Counted from the stretch's first letter, positions 47,997 to 57,930 are shown. The stretch is DNA of 64,000 nucleotides from Actinomycetes bacterium (GCA_014190175.1 BJFZ01000002.1:14081-78080), one strand, 5' to 3'. Program-made: numbers and translations. Notes: generated by a model not told the origin, from the letters alone.

Positions 47997-48884
47997 TTAC
48001 CAGCCACGTTCAGCAAGACGGTGCGGTGCTGGGATGTCTGCAACATTTATTCCAACCATTGCTTCGCCTAGACCGCGTGATGCATCTGCTACGACTTTTG
48101 GATCATTGAAAAATGTGGTTGCCTTGACGCAAGCAGCTGCTCTTTGTGCTGGATTGCCTGATTTGAAAATGCCAGAGCCGATAAATACACCGTCAGCGCC
48201 TAATTGCATCATCATCGCTGCATCAGCAGGAGTTGCAATTCCACCAGCGGTAAATAGAACAACTGGAAGTTTTCCGGTTTCTGCTACCTCTTTGACTAAT
48301 GCATAAGGAGCTTGTAACTCTTTAGCAGCTACATACAACTCCTCTGGTCGCAATGAAGCTAAACGGCGAATTTCTCCGGTGATGGTGCGGATGTGGGTTG
48401 TTGCATTTGAAACATCACCTGTACCGGCTTCACCTTTAGATCTAATCATTGCGGCACCTTCATTTATCCGTCGCAAAGCCTCACCAAGATTTGTTGCACC
48501 GCAAACGAATGGGATAGTGAAGTTCCATTTATCAATGTGATGCTCAAAATCTGCGGGAGTTAAAACTTCTGATTCATCGATGTAATCAACACCAAGTGAT
48601 TGCAAGATTTGGGCTTCAGCAAAATGTCCGATGCGAGCTTTGGCCATCACGGGAATTGAAACACTGGCTTGAATTTTTTCGATCATATCTGGATCTGACA
48701 TTCGGGCAACGCCGCCTTGGGCGCGAATATCTGCAGGGACTCGCTCTAAAGCCATGACTGCAACAGCGCCAGCATCTTCGGCGATGCGCGCTTGTTCAAC
48801 ATTAACCACATCCATGATTACTCCGCCTTTAAGCATTTCGGCCATGCCTCTTTTAACTCGGGCGGTTCCAGTTACCTGATCCAT
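47997..48884 (-). CDS. pdxS: Pyridoxal 5'-phosphate synthase synthase subunit PdxS
   Basis: Builds pyridoxal phosphate from ribose 5-phosphate, glyceraldehyde 3-phosphate and ammonia. It has 295 residues of beta/alpha barrel. Active-site residues D25 (GGVIMDVVN) and K82 (VMAKARIGH) are present, with the swinging-arm lysine in [17 protein letters not shown] ribosome binding site lies six bases before the ATG. The pair pdxS-pdxT gives the complete DXP-independent route. Confidence 0.98.
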   Translation of the reverse strand: MDQVTGTARVKRGMAEMLKGGVIMDVVNVEQARIAEDAGAVAVMALERVPADIRAQGGVARMSDPDMIEKIQASVSIPVMAKARIGHFAEAQILQSLGVDYIDESEVLTPADFEHHIDKWNFTIPFVCGATNLGEALRRINEGAAMIRSKGEAGTGDVSNATTHIRTITGEIRRLASLRPEELYVAAKELQAPYALVKEVAETGKLPVVLFTAGGIATPADAAMMMQLGADGVFIGSGIFKSGNPAQRAAACVKATTFFNDPKVVADASRGLGEAMVGINVADIPAPHRLAERGW

Positions 48885-48941
48885 TAATTACTCCCCTAAA
48901 TCTGCGACTTTAAAATTCGTACAAATCCGTAAGGAGACACT

Positions 48942-49997
48942 CTACTTTGTTACCGGCGACGGGGCATCTGTAGGGATTGCGCTCTCAATCACATTAGGTG
49001 GCCGCTCCTGATCAACTAAGGCGATCCATGTTTGCCCGGTCGCAAATGGGATATCCGCGCCTGTGGCATCTTTCCAGGTTGTGGTCTCGGTTGCGGTTGG
49101 TCGATCCCAAATCGCATCAAAAACCTTCCCCCCTCTGAAAATTAGTGCTTTTCCGGTTCCAATTGTTGCTGAGTGCGGGGTGACGCCGCCAAATTTATCC
49201 CCATACTCAGAATCGGTAATAGCAACTAATTGCAAAACTAAAGTATCTGCTGCTAATTGGGATCCAGATCTAGCCATCTTCGGTTCGCCATTTTGGCGGA
49301 TCATCCATTTCTTAGTCACCTTGTCCCAATCAGCACCGTATTTTACGGCCGGCCAAGAGAAATCAACTCCCAAAACTTTACGACCGTTTTTTATATTTTT
49401 TCCGTCTTTTTCTAATTTCCCCACTGGCCCAAATACCCATCCACTTTTAGTGGCTTTTTCAAAGTAAATATCTTTTGCATGAGCTTTCTCTAACAAAATA
49501 TTTGGATATAAATATAAATTTACTGGAGCATTTCTACTCTCATCTCGAAAGTATGGTTCGTAATATCCAAAACGTTCTGCACTCATATTGAAAAGATTAG
49601 CCGCCTCTATTACCGATATTAGTTTGCGTTGTGCGCCCGAATATGCAAATCCAAATTTGCCGTACTGACCAAAAATCTCCATGTCACTTATTCGGGCGCT
49701 TCGGACTGGTCCGACAATTTCTGGGTATTTAGAAGAGTAAAGAGCGGCAATTCTGGTCGCCCCACCTTCGACTTGTTCGATGTAAACCACATCTGCATTT
49801 TCAATCCCTGTTTGCGGCCTTGCTTGATTAGTGTCATCGATTTTAACAATAATAATTTCATTGTTCTTGCCTGGTAAACCATTTAATAAATTTTTCTGAA
49901 CTTCAGCTACTTCCTCTTTTGAATCTCCAGGTGCCGAAACGCCTGAGCAGGAAGTTAGCAAAGCGATTACTAATGAGATCCCAATTATTTTTCTCAT
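48942..49997 (-). CDS. DUF3048 domain lipoprotein (YerB-like)
   Basis: A 351-residue predicted lipoprotein: MRKIIG, hydrophobic core, lipobox LLTSC with cysteine 17. The mature protein has the DUF3048 hallmarks DDTNQARPQTGIENADVVYIE, GGATRIAALYSS and VGPVRSARISDMEI, followed by a second half ending in GQTWIALVD. YerB-like proteins are extracytoplasmic with unknown activity. It overlaps the LemA-like gene upstream by four bases and is followed 57 bases later by pdxS. Confidence 0.88.
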   Translation of the reverse strand: MRKIIGISLVIALLTSCSGVSAPGDSKEEVAEVQKNLLNGLPGKNNEIIIVKIDDTNQARPQTGIENADVVYIEQVEGGATRIAALYSSKYPEIVGPVRSARISDMEIFGQYGKFGFAYSGAQRKLISVIEAANLFNMSAERFGYYEPYFRDESRNAPVNLYLYPNILLEKAHAKDIYFEKATKSGWVFGPVGKLEKDGKNIKNGRKVLGVDFSWPAVKYGADWDKVTKKWMIRQNGEPKMARSGSQLAADTLVLQLVAITDSEYGDKFGGVTPHSATIGTGKALIFRGGKVFDAIWDRPTATETTTWKDATGADIPFATGQTWIALVDQERPPNVIESAIPTDAPSPVTK

Positions 49998-50509
49998 ACC
50001 GCAATTTCCTCAAATGGGAATTGAACTGGGATCGGTGCGCGACCGGCTAAACGAAAAAATTTAATTAACCCACGAGAGCGCTGTAACTTTGTAGAATTTA
50101 CCGCCTCTACATGGAAAGAGATCGCAATCCGAACTCGGGCGCGAACTTCATTTAAGCTCTGCGTTAATTCAGCTGCTTTCAAGGCAAGCTCTGAGCCAAG
50201 CACTTCAATATTTACCATCGAAGTTATGATTTCAGATAAATCTTGTTCTGCATTAGATCGATTTTCTGGTAGTGCAACTAACGCGGTATGAGCAGCAGTT
50301 GAAAGAATTACCGAACTGGCTGGATCAAGCACACCCGATCGCGCAATTTCAAGTGCGATTCCGGCTCTTTGGTGGAGGGCTGCATCTAAATTACCCCAGG
50401 TGGTTTCCACGCGATGGTGCAATCGATCTAAACGAGAAGCGGTAAATGATATGTACCAAACGATTAATAGCATGGCGAAAAGCAAGGAGATTAATGGCCA
50501 ACTCAACAT
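49994..50509 (-). CDS. LemA-like membrane protein
   Basis: A 171-residue protein with one N-terminal membrane helix (about 4-24) and an antiparallel helical domain of LemA type: SRLDRLHHRVETTWGNLDAALHQR. Function is unknown; the mature part lies outside or inside the membrane depending on orientation. It directly follows pimA (the stop and ATG are adjacent) and overlaps the DUF3048 lipoprotein gene. The conserved position next to the phosphatidylinositol mannoside genes suggests an envelope role. Confidence 0.75.
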   Translation of the reverse strand: MLSWPLISLLFAMLLIVWYISFTASRLDRLHHRVETTWGNLDAALHQRAGIALEIARSGVLDPASSVILSTAAHTALVALPENRSNAEQDLSEIITSMVNIEVLGSELALKAAELTQSLNEVRARVRIAISFHVEAVNSTKLQRSRGLIKFFRLAGRAPIPVQFPFEEIAV

Positions 50510-51670
50510 TTATTTAGACCTCATCCGTCCACGCAACTCACTACCAAGCGAGACTTTCTCCCCAGTTGAACTCACCATTTCATAAACATTTTCAATTTGA
50601 TTGGCAACAATTGTCCAATCATACTTTTTTGACCACTCTTGCCCGCTTTTACCGAGTTTCTGATTTAGCTCTTTATTTAATAACAAATTATTAGCCACTC
50701 GTGCTAAGTCAGTTGAATCTTCATTTATAAACAACGCTCCCGCGTTTCCATTGTTAAGCGTCGCTCTAAAGGCTGGCAAGTCACTCGCTACAACTGCAGT
50801 TCCGGCAGCCATTGCTTCAGCCAAGATAATTCCAAATGATTCTCCACCAGTATTTGGTCCGACATACAAATCTACAGATTTCAGCAATCTAGCTTTATCT
50901 ACATCTGAAACTCGACCAAGAAAATGAAAACGATTACGAATAGATTGGTGCACACCTTTTAGTACATCTTCACTTTCGCCAGGTCCGGCCACCATAATCC
51001 GCAAATCTGGATTATTTTTAATAATCTCTGGCAACGCTCGAATTAACACATCTAAACCTTTTCGGGGTTCATCAAATCTGCCCACAAAACCAATAGAACT
51101 CCCTACCCATTCTGGGTTAGCTTTTGCATCACTGAAAAACTGATGATTGATGCCGTTTGGAATCACAATGGCATTCGTCTCTAAATGCTCTGTTAGCGTT
51201 TCTCGAGCCATTTCACTAACTGCAATTCGGGCGCTTAATTTCTCAATGGCCGGTTCAAGAATCGGACCGACAGCAAAAATAGCTTTCTGTCTTGGAGCGG
51301 TTGCGTGGAATGTTCCCACCATTGGACCTTCGGCAGCCCAGCAGGCAAGCAATGAGAGTGACGGTATTGCTGGTTCATGCAAGTGCAGCAAATCAAAATC
51401 ACCCTCTGAAATCCATTTCCGCACTCGCAAAGTAGCAACAGGTCCAAAACTAACTCGGGCTACAGCACCGTTGTATGGAATCGCCAAAGGCCGGCCTGCT
51501 GATTGCACCCAATTAGGAAGAAGTTCTTCCTCTACCGCCGGAGTAAGCACTGAAACTTCATGTCCCTTGGCAATTAGGTGCTCTGCCAAATCTCTAATGT
51601 GTATCTGAACTCCGCCAGGTAAATCCCACCCATACGGAGAGACCAATCCGATTTTAAGTTTTTTATCCAT
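50510..51670 (-). CDS. pimA: Phosphatidylinositol mannosyltransferase PimA
   Basis: GT4-family glycosyltransferase that adds the first mannose from GDP-mannose to phosphatidylinositol on the inner membrane face. From the ATG at 51670 it has 386 residues. The N-terminal domain has SPYGWDLPGGVQIHIRDLA; the C-terminal domain has VGRFDEPRKGLDVL and the GESFGIILAEAMA nucleotide-sugar motif with its Glu pair. The frame is open 23 codons further, inside patA, but homologs begin at DKKLKIGLVSPYGW. The order pgsA-patA-pimA is typical of actinobacteria that make PIMs. Confidence 0.95.
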   Translation of the reverse strand: MDKKLKIGLVSPYGWDLPGGVQIHIRDLAEHLIAKGHEVSVLTPAVEEELLPNWVQSAGRPLAIPYNGAVARVSFGPVATLRVRKWISEGDFDLLHLHEPAIPSLSLLACWAAEGPMVGTFHATAPRQKAIFAVGPILEPAIEKLSARIAVSEMARETLTEHLETNAIVIPNGINHQFFSDAKANPEWVGSSIGFVGRFDEPRKGLDVLIRALPEIIKNNPDLRIMVAGPGESEDVLKGVHQSIRNRFHFLGRVSDVDKARLLKSVDLYVGPNTGGESFGIILAEAMAAGTAVVASDLPAFRATLNNGNAGALFINEDSTDLARVANNLLLNKELNQKLGKSGQEWSKKYDWTIVANQIENVYEMVSSTGEKVSLGSELRGRMRSK

Positions 51671-52556
51671 TTGAAACCTCAGGGTCAATCCAAATTCTTT
51701 GCAACATGTGCCAATCTTCGGGTTTCTTAAAGATACCAAGTGCGAAATTATTGGCGCATTGTTGAACTAAATCTTTTGCCTGATCCTCTAGCGAGCCTTG
51801 AATTCTTGGAGTCAACGGCCCCAAGAAATCTATTTGGATTCCTTTTGGATTGTAGGAAACTTGAGCGGTAATTAACGGAGCGCCGGTACGTAGCGACAAA
51901 AGTGCTGGGCCAATGGGCATCTTCGCTTTTTTACCGAAGAAATCTACTTCAACTCCATTTTTTGAAAAATCGCGATCCGCGACTAGAGCAATTAATTTAC
52001 CTTCATTTAATCGATTGCTTAACGTTGGCAAAGTATTGCTATCTAGCGCCAAAATTTCCATACCAATGGCTCTCCGATAAGTTAAAAATTTCTGAAAAAG
52101 TTTTTCGGGCTTTACTCTCTCTGCTACTGAAACTAATGGAATTCCCTGTGCGCAGAAATATGCCCCAGCATGATCCCAATTTCCTGAATGTGGCAAAGCC
52201 ACAATTACTCCGGTACCGGCAGCAACTGGATCTTTCAATAGGTTTTCATTTGTAGTGTTCACGGAATCAATAATCTTCTGAGTACTCCAGCCTGGAAATC
52301 TAAAGGTGTCGCACCAGTATCGAAAGTATGAGGAGATTCCTTTGATAACAATTTCTTCTAACTCATTAGAGTTAGCCCTCGGCATAACTACTTGTAAATT
52401 TGATCGAAGTCTTTTAACTGCTTTTCCATTTCGATTATAGAAAATCTTTCCTAATTTTTCAAATAATTTATAGGCAACTTTTTCTGGTAAGCGTTGAACT
52501 ATTTTCCAGCCAATTAAATATAATTGGGCACTAATCACATCCTTTATTCCGCTCAT
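51663..52556 (-). CDS. patA: PIM acyltransferase PatA (LpxL/HtrB family)
   Basis: Acylates the mannose of PIM1/PIM2 at the membrane. It has 297 residues of the lysophospholipid acyltransferase family with the catalytic H-X4-D motif as HSGNWD (H123, D128), preceded by VIVALP, and VADRDFSKNGVEVDFFG in the second conserved block. The ATG overlaps the pgsA stop by four bases, and the end overlaps the pimA start by eight. Confidence 0.93.
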   Translation of the reverse strand: MSGIKDVISAQLYLIGWKIVQRLPEKVAYKLFEKLGKIFYNRNGKAVKRLRSNLQVVMPRANSNELEEIVIKGISSYFRYWCDTFRFPGWSTQKIIDSVNTTNENLLKDPVAAGTGVIVALPHSGNWDHAGAYFCAQGIPLVSVAERVKPEKLFQKFLTYRRAIGMEILALDSNTLPTLSNRLNEGKLIALVADRDFSKNGVEVDFFGKKAKMPIGPALLSLRTGAPLITAQVSYNPKGIQIDFLGPLTPRIQGSLEDQAKDLVQQCANNFALGIFKKPEDWHMLQRIWIDPEVSNG

Positions 52557-53143
52557 CTCTGTTTCCAGACTTGATGAACTCGAAAAATAAATGTGGCAAA
52601 AGATGAAATTGCCAATATCCAGATTCCAACAGCAAGGATGTAAGGAACTCCAAGACCAGCGAAGCCAACCGCAGTTAATAGAATTATTACTCGTTCAGCA
52701 CGTTCGGCAAATCCCCCGTTACAATTAAATGAAAGCGCTTCTGCTCGAGCTTTCACATAAGAAACTAAAAATCCACCGATCAAAGCAGCAAAGGCCACAA
52801 CCGCTAAGCGATCATCACTTTTCAATAAAGATAAAACAAGTGCGCCGATTAGTGCAACATCTACAACTCGATCAATGGTGGAATCGAAAAATGCTCCCCA
52901 CTGAGTACTTTTTTTGCTGATCCTGGCCATAGTTCCATCAAGAAGATCACTAAAGATAAAAGCCATAACGCCTAGCGTTCCCCAGAAATACTCTCCTTGT
53001 GGCCATAACCACAAAGCCATCACGCAGGTTCCCAATGAACCAAAAAAAGTCATTCCGTTTGGAGTAACTCCGATTCGCAGCAATAGAACTGCAACTGGAT
53101 CAACAACACGGGCAACCGGCTTCCGCAAAATGGCACTTAACAT
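52553..53143 (-). CDS. pgsA: Phosphatidylinositol phosphate synthase (CDP-alcohol phosphatidyltransferase)
   Basis: Integral membrane enzyme that joins CDP-diacylglycerol with inositol phosphate. It has 196 residues and about six membrane helices. The family signature D-X2-DG-X2-AR-X8-G-X3-D-X3-D is complete: D66, D69-G70, A73-R74, G83, D87, D91. Inositol-phosphate specificity is inferred from the neighbouring PIM genes. It is divergent from the EF-G2-like gene with only 26 bases between the two start codons. Confidence 0.93.
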   Translation of the reverse strand: MLSAILRKPVARVVDPVAVLLLRIGVTPNGMTFFGSLGTCVMALWLWPQGEYFWGTLGVMAFIFSDLLDGTMARISKKSTQWGAFFDSTIDRVVDVALIGALVLSLLKSDDRLAVVAFAALIGGFLVSYVKARAEALSFNCNGGFAERAERVIILLTAVGFAGLGVPYILAVGIWILAISSFATFIFRVHQVWKQR

Positions 53144-53156
53144 AGTGAGTACATCG

Positions 53157-53162
53157 TAGGCT
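53157..53162 (+). promoter_or_regulatory. TAGGCT -10 element, seven bases before the EF-G2-like ATG
   Basis: TAGGCT followed by seven bases and ATG, as upstream of the manD-like gene and ruvC. It lies in the 26-base gap between divergent pgsA and the EF-G2-like gene, so the -35 region would be inside the pgsA coding start. A leaderless transcript explains the missing ribosome binding site. Confidence 0.5.
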
Positions 53163-53169
53163 TTCGGGA

Positions 53170-53820
53170 ATGAGATCGACAGCGCTCAAAATCGCCTTAA
53201 TCGGCCATTCAACAGCCGATTTACCACCTTTGGCGAAATCTATTGCCGACCATGGCTTGCACACCCTGGAATTGCCTTTAGCGGTAAGTACCTTTGAAAC
53301 TGCCACAACCAATTCAACTGAACCTAATTTAGAAAACTTTGATCTGGCATTTTTTGCAATGAGTGCACATGAAGGTTTAGATCAAGAAATTTTGAAATGG
53401 TGGGAACTGGCATCCGACTTATCACTCCCTCGGTCATTACTCATAACCAAAATCGAAGACGGGGAAGCAGATTTTGATGAGGCAATTTTAATCGCTCGTC
53501 GAGTACTTGATAACTTTACAACCCCGTATTTAGTTTTACATGATGATGGTGGGGCTCCATGTGCACTAATCAACTTAAAAGATTTAACAATTCATGATTA
53601 CTCAACCCCTGAATTTAAAATCTATCCATGCGATGAGGATCATAAAGTGGTGATTCAAGAATTCAGAGAAGAGTACCTTGCTTCTCTTGAGGAGTTCGGT
53701 GAAGATACTTTTGTTTTTGGGCTTTTCATTCCGGCTATTCCACTTTCTGTTAAAGCAGAAATTGGTTTTAATGAAATAATGGAGTTAATTAAACTTGTGA
53801 ACGATCAGCAATCGCTTTAG
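53170..53820 (+). CDS. Degenerate, stand-alone EF-G2-type G domain
   Basis: A 216-residue protein resembling only domain I of the actinobacterial EF-G-like protein EF-G2. [19 protein letters not shown] (7-25) occupies the place of the P-loop but lacks GKT/S. The G2 and G3 parts seem deleted. [36 protein letters not shown] (G4-like TKIED at 93-97) and [18 protein letters not shown] follow the EF-G2 pattern, and the end [21 protein letters not shown] aligns with the end of the EF-G G domain. GTP binding is probably lost. The intact frame argues against a fresh pseudogene. It is convergent with thrS, overlapping by 32 bases. I recall a full-length EF-G homolog at this place in Streptomyces. Confidence 0.65.
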   Translation: MRSTALKIALIGHSTADLPPLAKSIADHGLHTLELPLAVSTFETATTNSTEPNLENFDLAFFAMSAHEGLDQEILKWWELASDLSLPRSLLITKIEDGEADFDEAILIARRVLDNFTTPYLVLHDDGGAPCALINLKDLTIHDYSTPEFKIYPCDEDHKVVIQEFREEYLASLEEFGEDTFVFGLFIPAIPLSVKAEIGFNEIMELIKLVNDQQSL

Positions 53821-55786
53821 TAATTTCAGCAATTGCTTCCTCCACTGAAATTCCATTTTTCTGTTCACCGTTGCGATAACGAATTGAAATCGCATTTGCC
53901 TGTTCATCAACTTCGCCAGCAATAATCATAAAAGGAGTTTTTTGCATCTGTGCATTTCTAATCTTCTTTTGCATCCGATCATCAGAACTATCAATTTCGG
54001 CCCGAATACCTAATTTGCGCATCTGCGAAACTATCTTTTCTAAGTAAGGCAAAAATGCATCCGCAACTGGAATCGCGGTAACTTGGACTGGTGATAGCCA
54101 CGGTGGAAATGCCCCCGCGTAATGTTCGGTAAGAACTCCGAAAAATCTTTCAATTGATCCAAATAGCGCCCTATGAATCATGACCGGCCGCTGTCTAGTT
54201 CCATCAGTGCCTACATACTCAAGTTCAAACCTTTGTGGAAGTTGGAAATCAACTTGGATTGTTGACATCTGCCAAGTACGACCGATTGCATCTTTTGCTT
54301 GCACTGAAACTTTCGGACCATAAAAAGCAGCACCTTCTGGATCTAAAATTAATTCTAGTTTTTGACGATTAGCTGATTCGCGCAAAGCCTCAGTTGCTTT
54401 CTCCCAATCCTCATCTGATCCCACAGATTTTGCTGGATTTTTTGTGGAAAGCTCCAAGTAAAAATCCGTTAATCCGTAATCACGAAGTAATCCGAGCACA
54501 AACGTCAGCAAACTATCCAGCTCATCAACCATTTGATCAGGGGTGCAATAAATATGGGCATCATCTTGGGTAAAGCCACGAGCCCGAGTCAGACCTTGGA
54601 TAACTCCGGATTTTTCATAACGGTAAACAGTGCCGAATTCAAATAATCGTAAAGGAAGTTCACGATAAGAACGACCACGTGAGCGATAAATTAAATTGTG
54701 GAAAGGACAGTTCATCGGTTTCATGTAGTACTGCGCACCAGCGCGTTTAACGGTGCCATCTAAATTACGCTCTTCATCCAAAATCATTGGTGGGTACATT
54801 CCTTCTGAGTACCACTCAAGGTGTCCCGAAGTTTCAAACAAAGCCGCTTTAGTTAAATGTGGAGAGTAAACAAATTCATAACCTTCTTCTTCATGTCGTT
54901 TGCGCGAATACTCTTCCATTTCGCGACGAATAATTCCGCCCTTTGGATGGAAGACTGCAAGACCCGAACCAATCTCTTCTGGAAATGAAAATAGATCAAG
55001 TTCAACACCTAAGCGACGGTGATCCCGCTTCTCTGCTTCAACTAAGAAATTTAAATAACCATCTAACTCTTCTTGCGATGGCCAGGCGGTTCCATAAACT
55101 CGTTGCAAGCTTGGATTCTTATCTGATCCCCGCCAATAAGCACTTGATGTGCGCATCAATTTAAAAGCTGGAATTATTTTGGTGCTCGGGATGTGTGGCC
55201 CACGACAAAGGTCACGCCATTCAATTTCACCATCTCGATTTAGATTGTCATAAATCGTTAACTCTCCTGCGCCTACTTCTACCCCTTCAGCTGATGCTTC
55301 ATCAGTTGAAGGTGACTTATCTCTAATCAATTCACATTTAAAAGGTTCTGCCGCAAGTTCGATGAGCGCATCTTGTTCATTAGTCACTCTTCTTCTAAAT
55401 CTCTGGTTAGCTTTAACAATTTTGGACATCTCTTTTTCGAGTGCCAAGAGATCATCAGGTGTGAATGGTCTTTCAACTTCAAAATCGTAATAAAAGCCAT
55501 CCTTGATCGGCGGCCCGATACCTAGCCGAGTTTGTGGAAATAATTTTTGAACCGCTTGGGCTAAAACGTGGGCGGTGGAGTGGCGTAAAATCATTAATCC
55601 ATCAGCAGAGCTAAGTTCTATAGTCTCGACTTTGTCGCCACCCGTGATTTCAGCGTTTAGATCTGAAAGTTGATCATTGATACGTAAAGCGATTATTTGC
55701 GGCTGATCTCTAAAGAGTTCACTGGTGTATTTTTCAACAGTTACTGATTTCGGCTCACCATTGAGCGTGATTTCGAAGGTGGCCAT
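53789..55786 (-). CDS. thrS: Threonyl-tRNA synthetase
   Basis: Class II synthetase of 665 residues. N-terminal TGS-like domain, editing domain with H69-S-T-A-H73 and the later zinc/editing segment, catalytic core with [36 protein letters not shown] and TQDDAHIYC, and a C-terminal anticodon domain ([10 protein letters not shown] onward). TAGAGT lies six bases before the ATG with no Shine-Dalgarno sequence. The 3' end overlaps the convergent EF-G2-like gene by 32 bases. Confidence 0.98.
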   Translation of the reverse strand: MATFEITLNGEPKSVTVEKYTSELFRDQPQIIALRINDQLSDLNAEITGGDKVETIELSSADGLMILRHSTAHVLAQAVQKLFPQTRLGIGPPIKDGFYYDFEVERPFTPDDLLALEKEMSKIVKANQRFRRRVTNEQDALIELAAEPFKCELIRDKSPSTDEASAEGVEVGAGELTIYDNLNRDGEIEWRDLCRGPHIPSTKIIPAFKLMRTSSAYWRGSDKNPSLQRVYGTAWPSQEELDGYLNFLVEAEKRDHRRLGVELDLFSFPEEIGSGLAVFHPKGGIIRREMEEYSRKRHEEEGYEFVYSPHLTKAALFETSGHLEWYSEGMYPPMILDEERNLDGTVKRAGAQYYMKPMNCPFHNLIYRSRGRSYRELPLRLFEFGTVYRYEKSGVIQGLTRARGFTQDDAHIYCTPDQMVDELDSLLTFVLGLLRDYGLTDFYLELSTKNPAKSVGSDEDWEKATEALRESANRQKLELILDPEGAAFYGPKVSVQAKDAIGRTWQMSTIQVDFQLPQRFELEYVGTDGTRQRPVMIHRALFGSIERFFGVLTEHYAGAFPPWLSPVQVTAIPVADAFLPYLEKIVSQMRKLGIRAEIDSSDDRMQKKIRNAQMQKTPFMIIAGEVDEQANAISIRYRNGEQKNGISVEEAIAEITKAIADRSQV

Positions 55787-55792
55787 GAGATC

Positions 55793-55798
55793 ACTCTA
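55793..55798 (-). promoter_or_regulatory. Possible -10 element (TAGAGT) for leaderless thrS
   Basis: TAGAGT fits TANNNT and ends six bases before the thrS ATG, in the 19-base gap after the PGPGW gene. No ribosome binding site and no T-box leader are visible; the gap is too short for a T-box. Confidence 0.4.
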
Positions 55799-55805
55799 CC
55801 AATTG

Positions 55806-56150
55806 CTACCGTGCGAAAAGGTAATAAGAGATACCTGCGCCGATTGCAATCGCAACAACTACGACTCCCACTATTAAATAGATCACGCTTTTACGGGTAT
55901 CTGCCGGAAGCGCACGTTGTGCCGTTTTGATTGCCAACATCTTGGTCTTCATTAAAGCCTTGTCAGCCCATGCAAACTCAGAGGCCAAAATGCCTAGGCC
56001 GGCAAAAATAATTAACCAACCGGGTCCAGGTGCGATTAAAGCAATCGCTCCAATCACTGTTACTAAACCACCGATGAGTCCGACCAATATTCTCCAAGCC
56101 GGCGCACCATATTTACTGCGTTTAACATGGGAGCGGAATCGTTTAATCAT
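55806..56150 (-). CDS. PGPGW-motif (TIGR02611-type) membrane protein
   Basis: A 114-residue small membrane protein with two central hydrophobic segments joined by the hallmark APGPGWLIIFAGLGILASEF (about 42-62), plus a third helix near the C-terminus (SVIYLIVGVVVVAIAIGAGI). The N-terminus is basic. Function unknown. It overlaps pabC by four bases and is followed 19 bases later by thrS. Confidence 0.82.
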   Translation of the reverse strand: MIKRFRSHVKRSKYGAPAWRILVGLIGGLVTVIGAIALIAPGPGWLIIFAGLGILASEFAWADKALMKTKMLAIKTAQRALPADTRKSVIYLIVGVVVVAIAIGAGISYYLFAR

Positions 56151-56926
56151 GGGTTGAGGTTAGCCGAAAGTTGCTCAGTGAAGGAACTCATTATCTCTTC
56201 GATTTTTTTGTTAACTTTGAATGAACGCGCATTGATTCGATTTATTGGTTGCAAATACCGCAAACTTGAAGAAAGGAGCGCTCCTTCGGCTTTTGCTAAA
56301 TCATCAAAATTTAACTCTGCCTCTTGGGCCAATCCCCACTCAAGAAGTAATTCGCGGGTTATGCCTGGCAGGGCTCCCGAATCTAAATTTGGAGTTAATA
56401 GTTTATTTCCGATCAATAAAAAAATATTTGCGGTGCTTGCTTCGGCTAATTGACCTTTAAATCCAAAAAGTATTGCATCATCGGCATTTCGAGCGGTTGC
56501 GTATTTGTGTGCACTCAAAGAGGTCGCATATGAAGTCGATTTAACATTTGCCAGAAGTGATCTCTCATTTAGCGGAAACGGGTAGGTAACAACACCGGCT
56601 GGTTCACTCCATGGAGTGTAAGAAGTATGCGTGATGACTAAATTCCCAGATCCAGAAATTGTGATCCGCATCCGGCCAATCGATATTTCCTTCGTGGCAT
56701 TTAAAACTTCACTTACCGCTGATCTAAAAAAATCATCTTTTGGAAGAGAAATCTCTAAAACTGTGGCCCCTTTACGCAACCGCTTCAAATGCCGATCTAA
56801 CGCAACAGATTCTCCGTTTTGGGTTCTGATAGTTTCAAAAACCCCTTCACCTAACAAAAAGGAACGATCAGTTACCGGAATTACCGCATCTGGTGTTGCA
56901 ACTAATCGATCATTAAGCCAGATCAC
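56147..56926 (-). CDS. pabC: 4-amino-4-deoxychorismate lyase (PLP-dependent aminotransferase class IV)
   Basis: Releases pyruvate from aminodeoxychorismate to give p-aminobenzoate for folate. From GTG at 56926 it has 259 residues. This start is decided by GGAGG six bases upstream and the four-base GTGA overlap with the pabB stop; the frame remains open 19 codons further inside pabB. Fold-type IV features are DRSFLLGEGVFETIR, a lysine in VKSTSYA as likely PLP anchor, ADDAILFGFKGQLAEASTANIF and GALPGITRELLLEWG. Branched-chain or D-amino-acid aminotransferase activity is the main alternative, but pabB next door supports PabC. Confidence 0.9.
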   Translation of the reverse strand: MIWLNDRLVATPDAVIPVTDRSFLLGEGVFETIRTQNGESVALDRHLKRLRKGATVLEISLPKDDFFRSAVSEVLNATKEISIGRMRITISGSGNLVITHTSYTPWSEPAGVVTYPFPLNERSLLANVKSTSYATSLSAHKYATARNADDAILFGFKGQLAEASTANIFLLIGNKLLTPNLDSGALPGITRELLLEWGLAQEAELNFDDLAKAEGALLSSSLRYLQPINRINARSFKVNKKIEEIMSSFTEQLSANLNP

Positions 56927-57930
56927 ATCTGACCTCCGGCTATTTTTATTAATCGATTTGCTTTCAAAACAGTTTCTTCCCATTCCTTAAGCGGATCTGA
57001 ACCCCAAGTTATTCCGGCTCCAGTTCCAAAATATATCTGGTTGCTTTTAAAATCTCGCCAAAAAGTGCGGATACCTACTGCAATTTCACTCTTATCCCCC
57101 ATGATCCAACCAATCCCCCCGCAATAAGGCCCGCGATCGACAGGTTCCAACTCTTTAATAATTTCTAATGCTGAAATCTTTGGCGCACCACTTACCGAAC
57201 CTGCCGGTGAAATTGCCGCGAATATCTCACCCCAAGAAATATTAGGAAGTAACTTTCCACTTACATCAGAAACTAAGTGCACCAAACCTGGATGTTGTTC
57301 CACTTCCATCAACCTGGGAACATGAATGGATCCCATTTCACAAACTTGACTTAAATCATTACGCACCAGATCAACGATCATGATGTTCTCGGCCCGGTCT
57401 TTCTCCAAGATCTCAGCTTCATTTTTTCCAGTGCCTTTAATTGGGCTACTCAGCAAATCATCACCATAACGTTTTATGAAAAGCTCTGGAGATGCCGAAA
57501 CAATTTCCAGATCCGGAATTGAAATCACAACTGAATGTGGTGCTGGATTGGCACTGGCTAATTCAGTTGCTAACCCCAAAATAGATTGATCATTTGAAAT
57601 CGGATGCGAAAGGACTCGGCAAAGGTTTACTTGATAAACATCACCGCGAGATATCGCCTCACGGATATTGCTAACGCCATTTTGGTACGCATTTTGATCA
57701 AGTGATGTGTTCCAACTACCGGCCAATTTGCGCCAAGCAGGTAAGTTCGGTGGCTTAGAAACTCTTTCAACTTTAGTGAAATGCACAAAACGAAAGCCGC
57801 CTTCAAAATTATTTATAACCGCCCATAAACCGCTCTGAATTCGGTCTAAATCTGCCGGGTCGGTACTTTCTAGGTCGATCTGTGTAGCCAACAAGCCACC
57901 CATCCAGAGGAAAGGCTCCTTCAAATCCAT
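56923..57930 (-). CDS. pabB: Aminodeoxychorismate synthase component I
   Basis: Converts chorismate and ammonia to aminodeoxychorismate. It has 335 residues, shorter than E. coli PabB (about 450), keeping the chorismate-binding domain and only a short N-terminus. SPIKGTGKNEAEILEKDRAENIMIVDLVRNDL, with the PIKGT lysine, and SPAGSVSGAPKISALEI mark the aminodeoxychorismate type over anthranilate synthase. No pabA glutaminase is in the window, so it must lie elsewhere. TAGCGT lies six bases before the ATG. Confidence 0.93.
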   Translation of the reverse strand: MDLKEPFLWMGGLLATQIDLESTDPADLDRIQSGLWAVINNFEGGFRFVHFTKVERVSKPPNLPAWRKLAGSWNTSLDQNAYQNGVSNIREAISRGDVYQVNLCRVLSHPISNDQSILGLATELASANPAPHSVVISIPDLEIVSASPELFIKRYGDDLLSSPIKGTGKNEAEILEKDRAENIMIVDLVRNDLSQVCEMGSIHVPRLMEVEQHPGLVHLVSDVSGKLLPNISWGEIFAAISPAGSVSGAPKISALEIIKELEPVDRGPYCGGIGWIMGDKSEIAVGIRTFWRDFKSNQIYFGTGAGITWGSDPLKEWEETVLKANRLIKIAGGQM

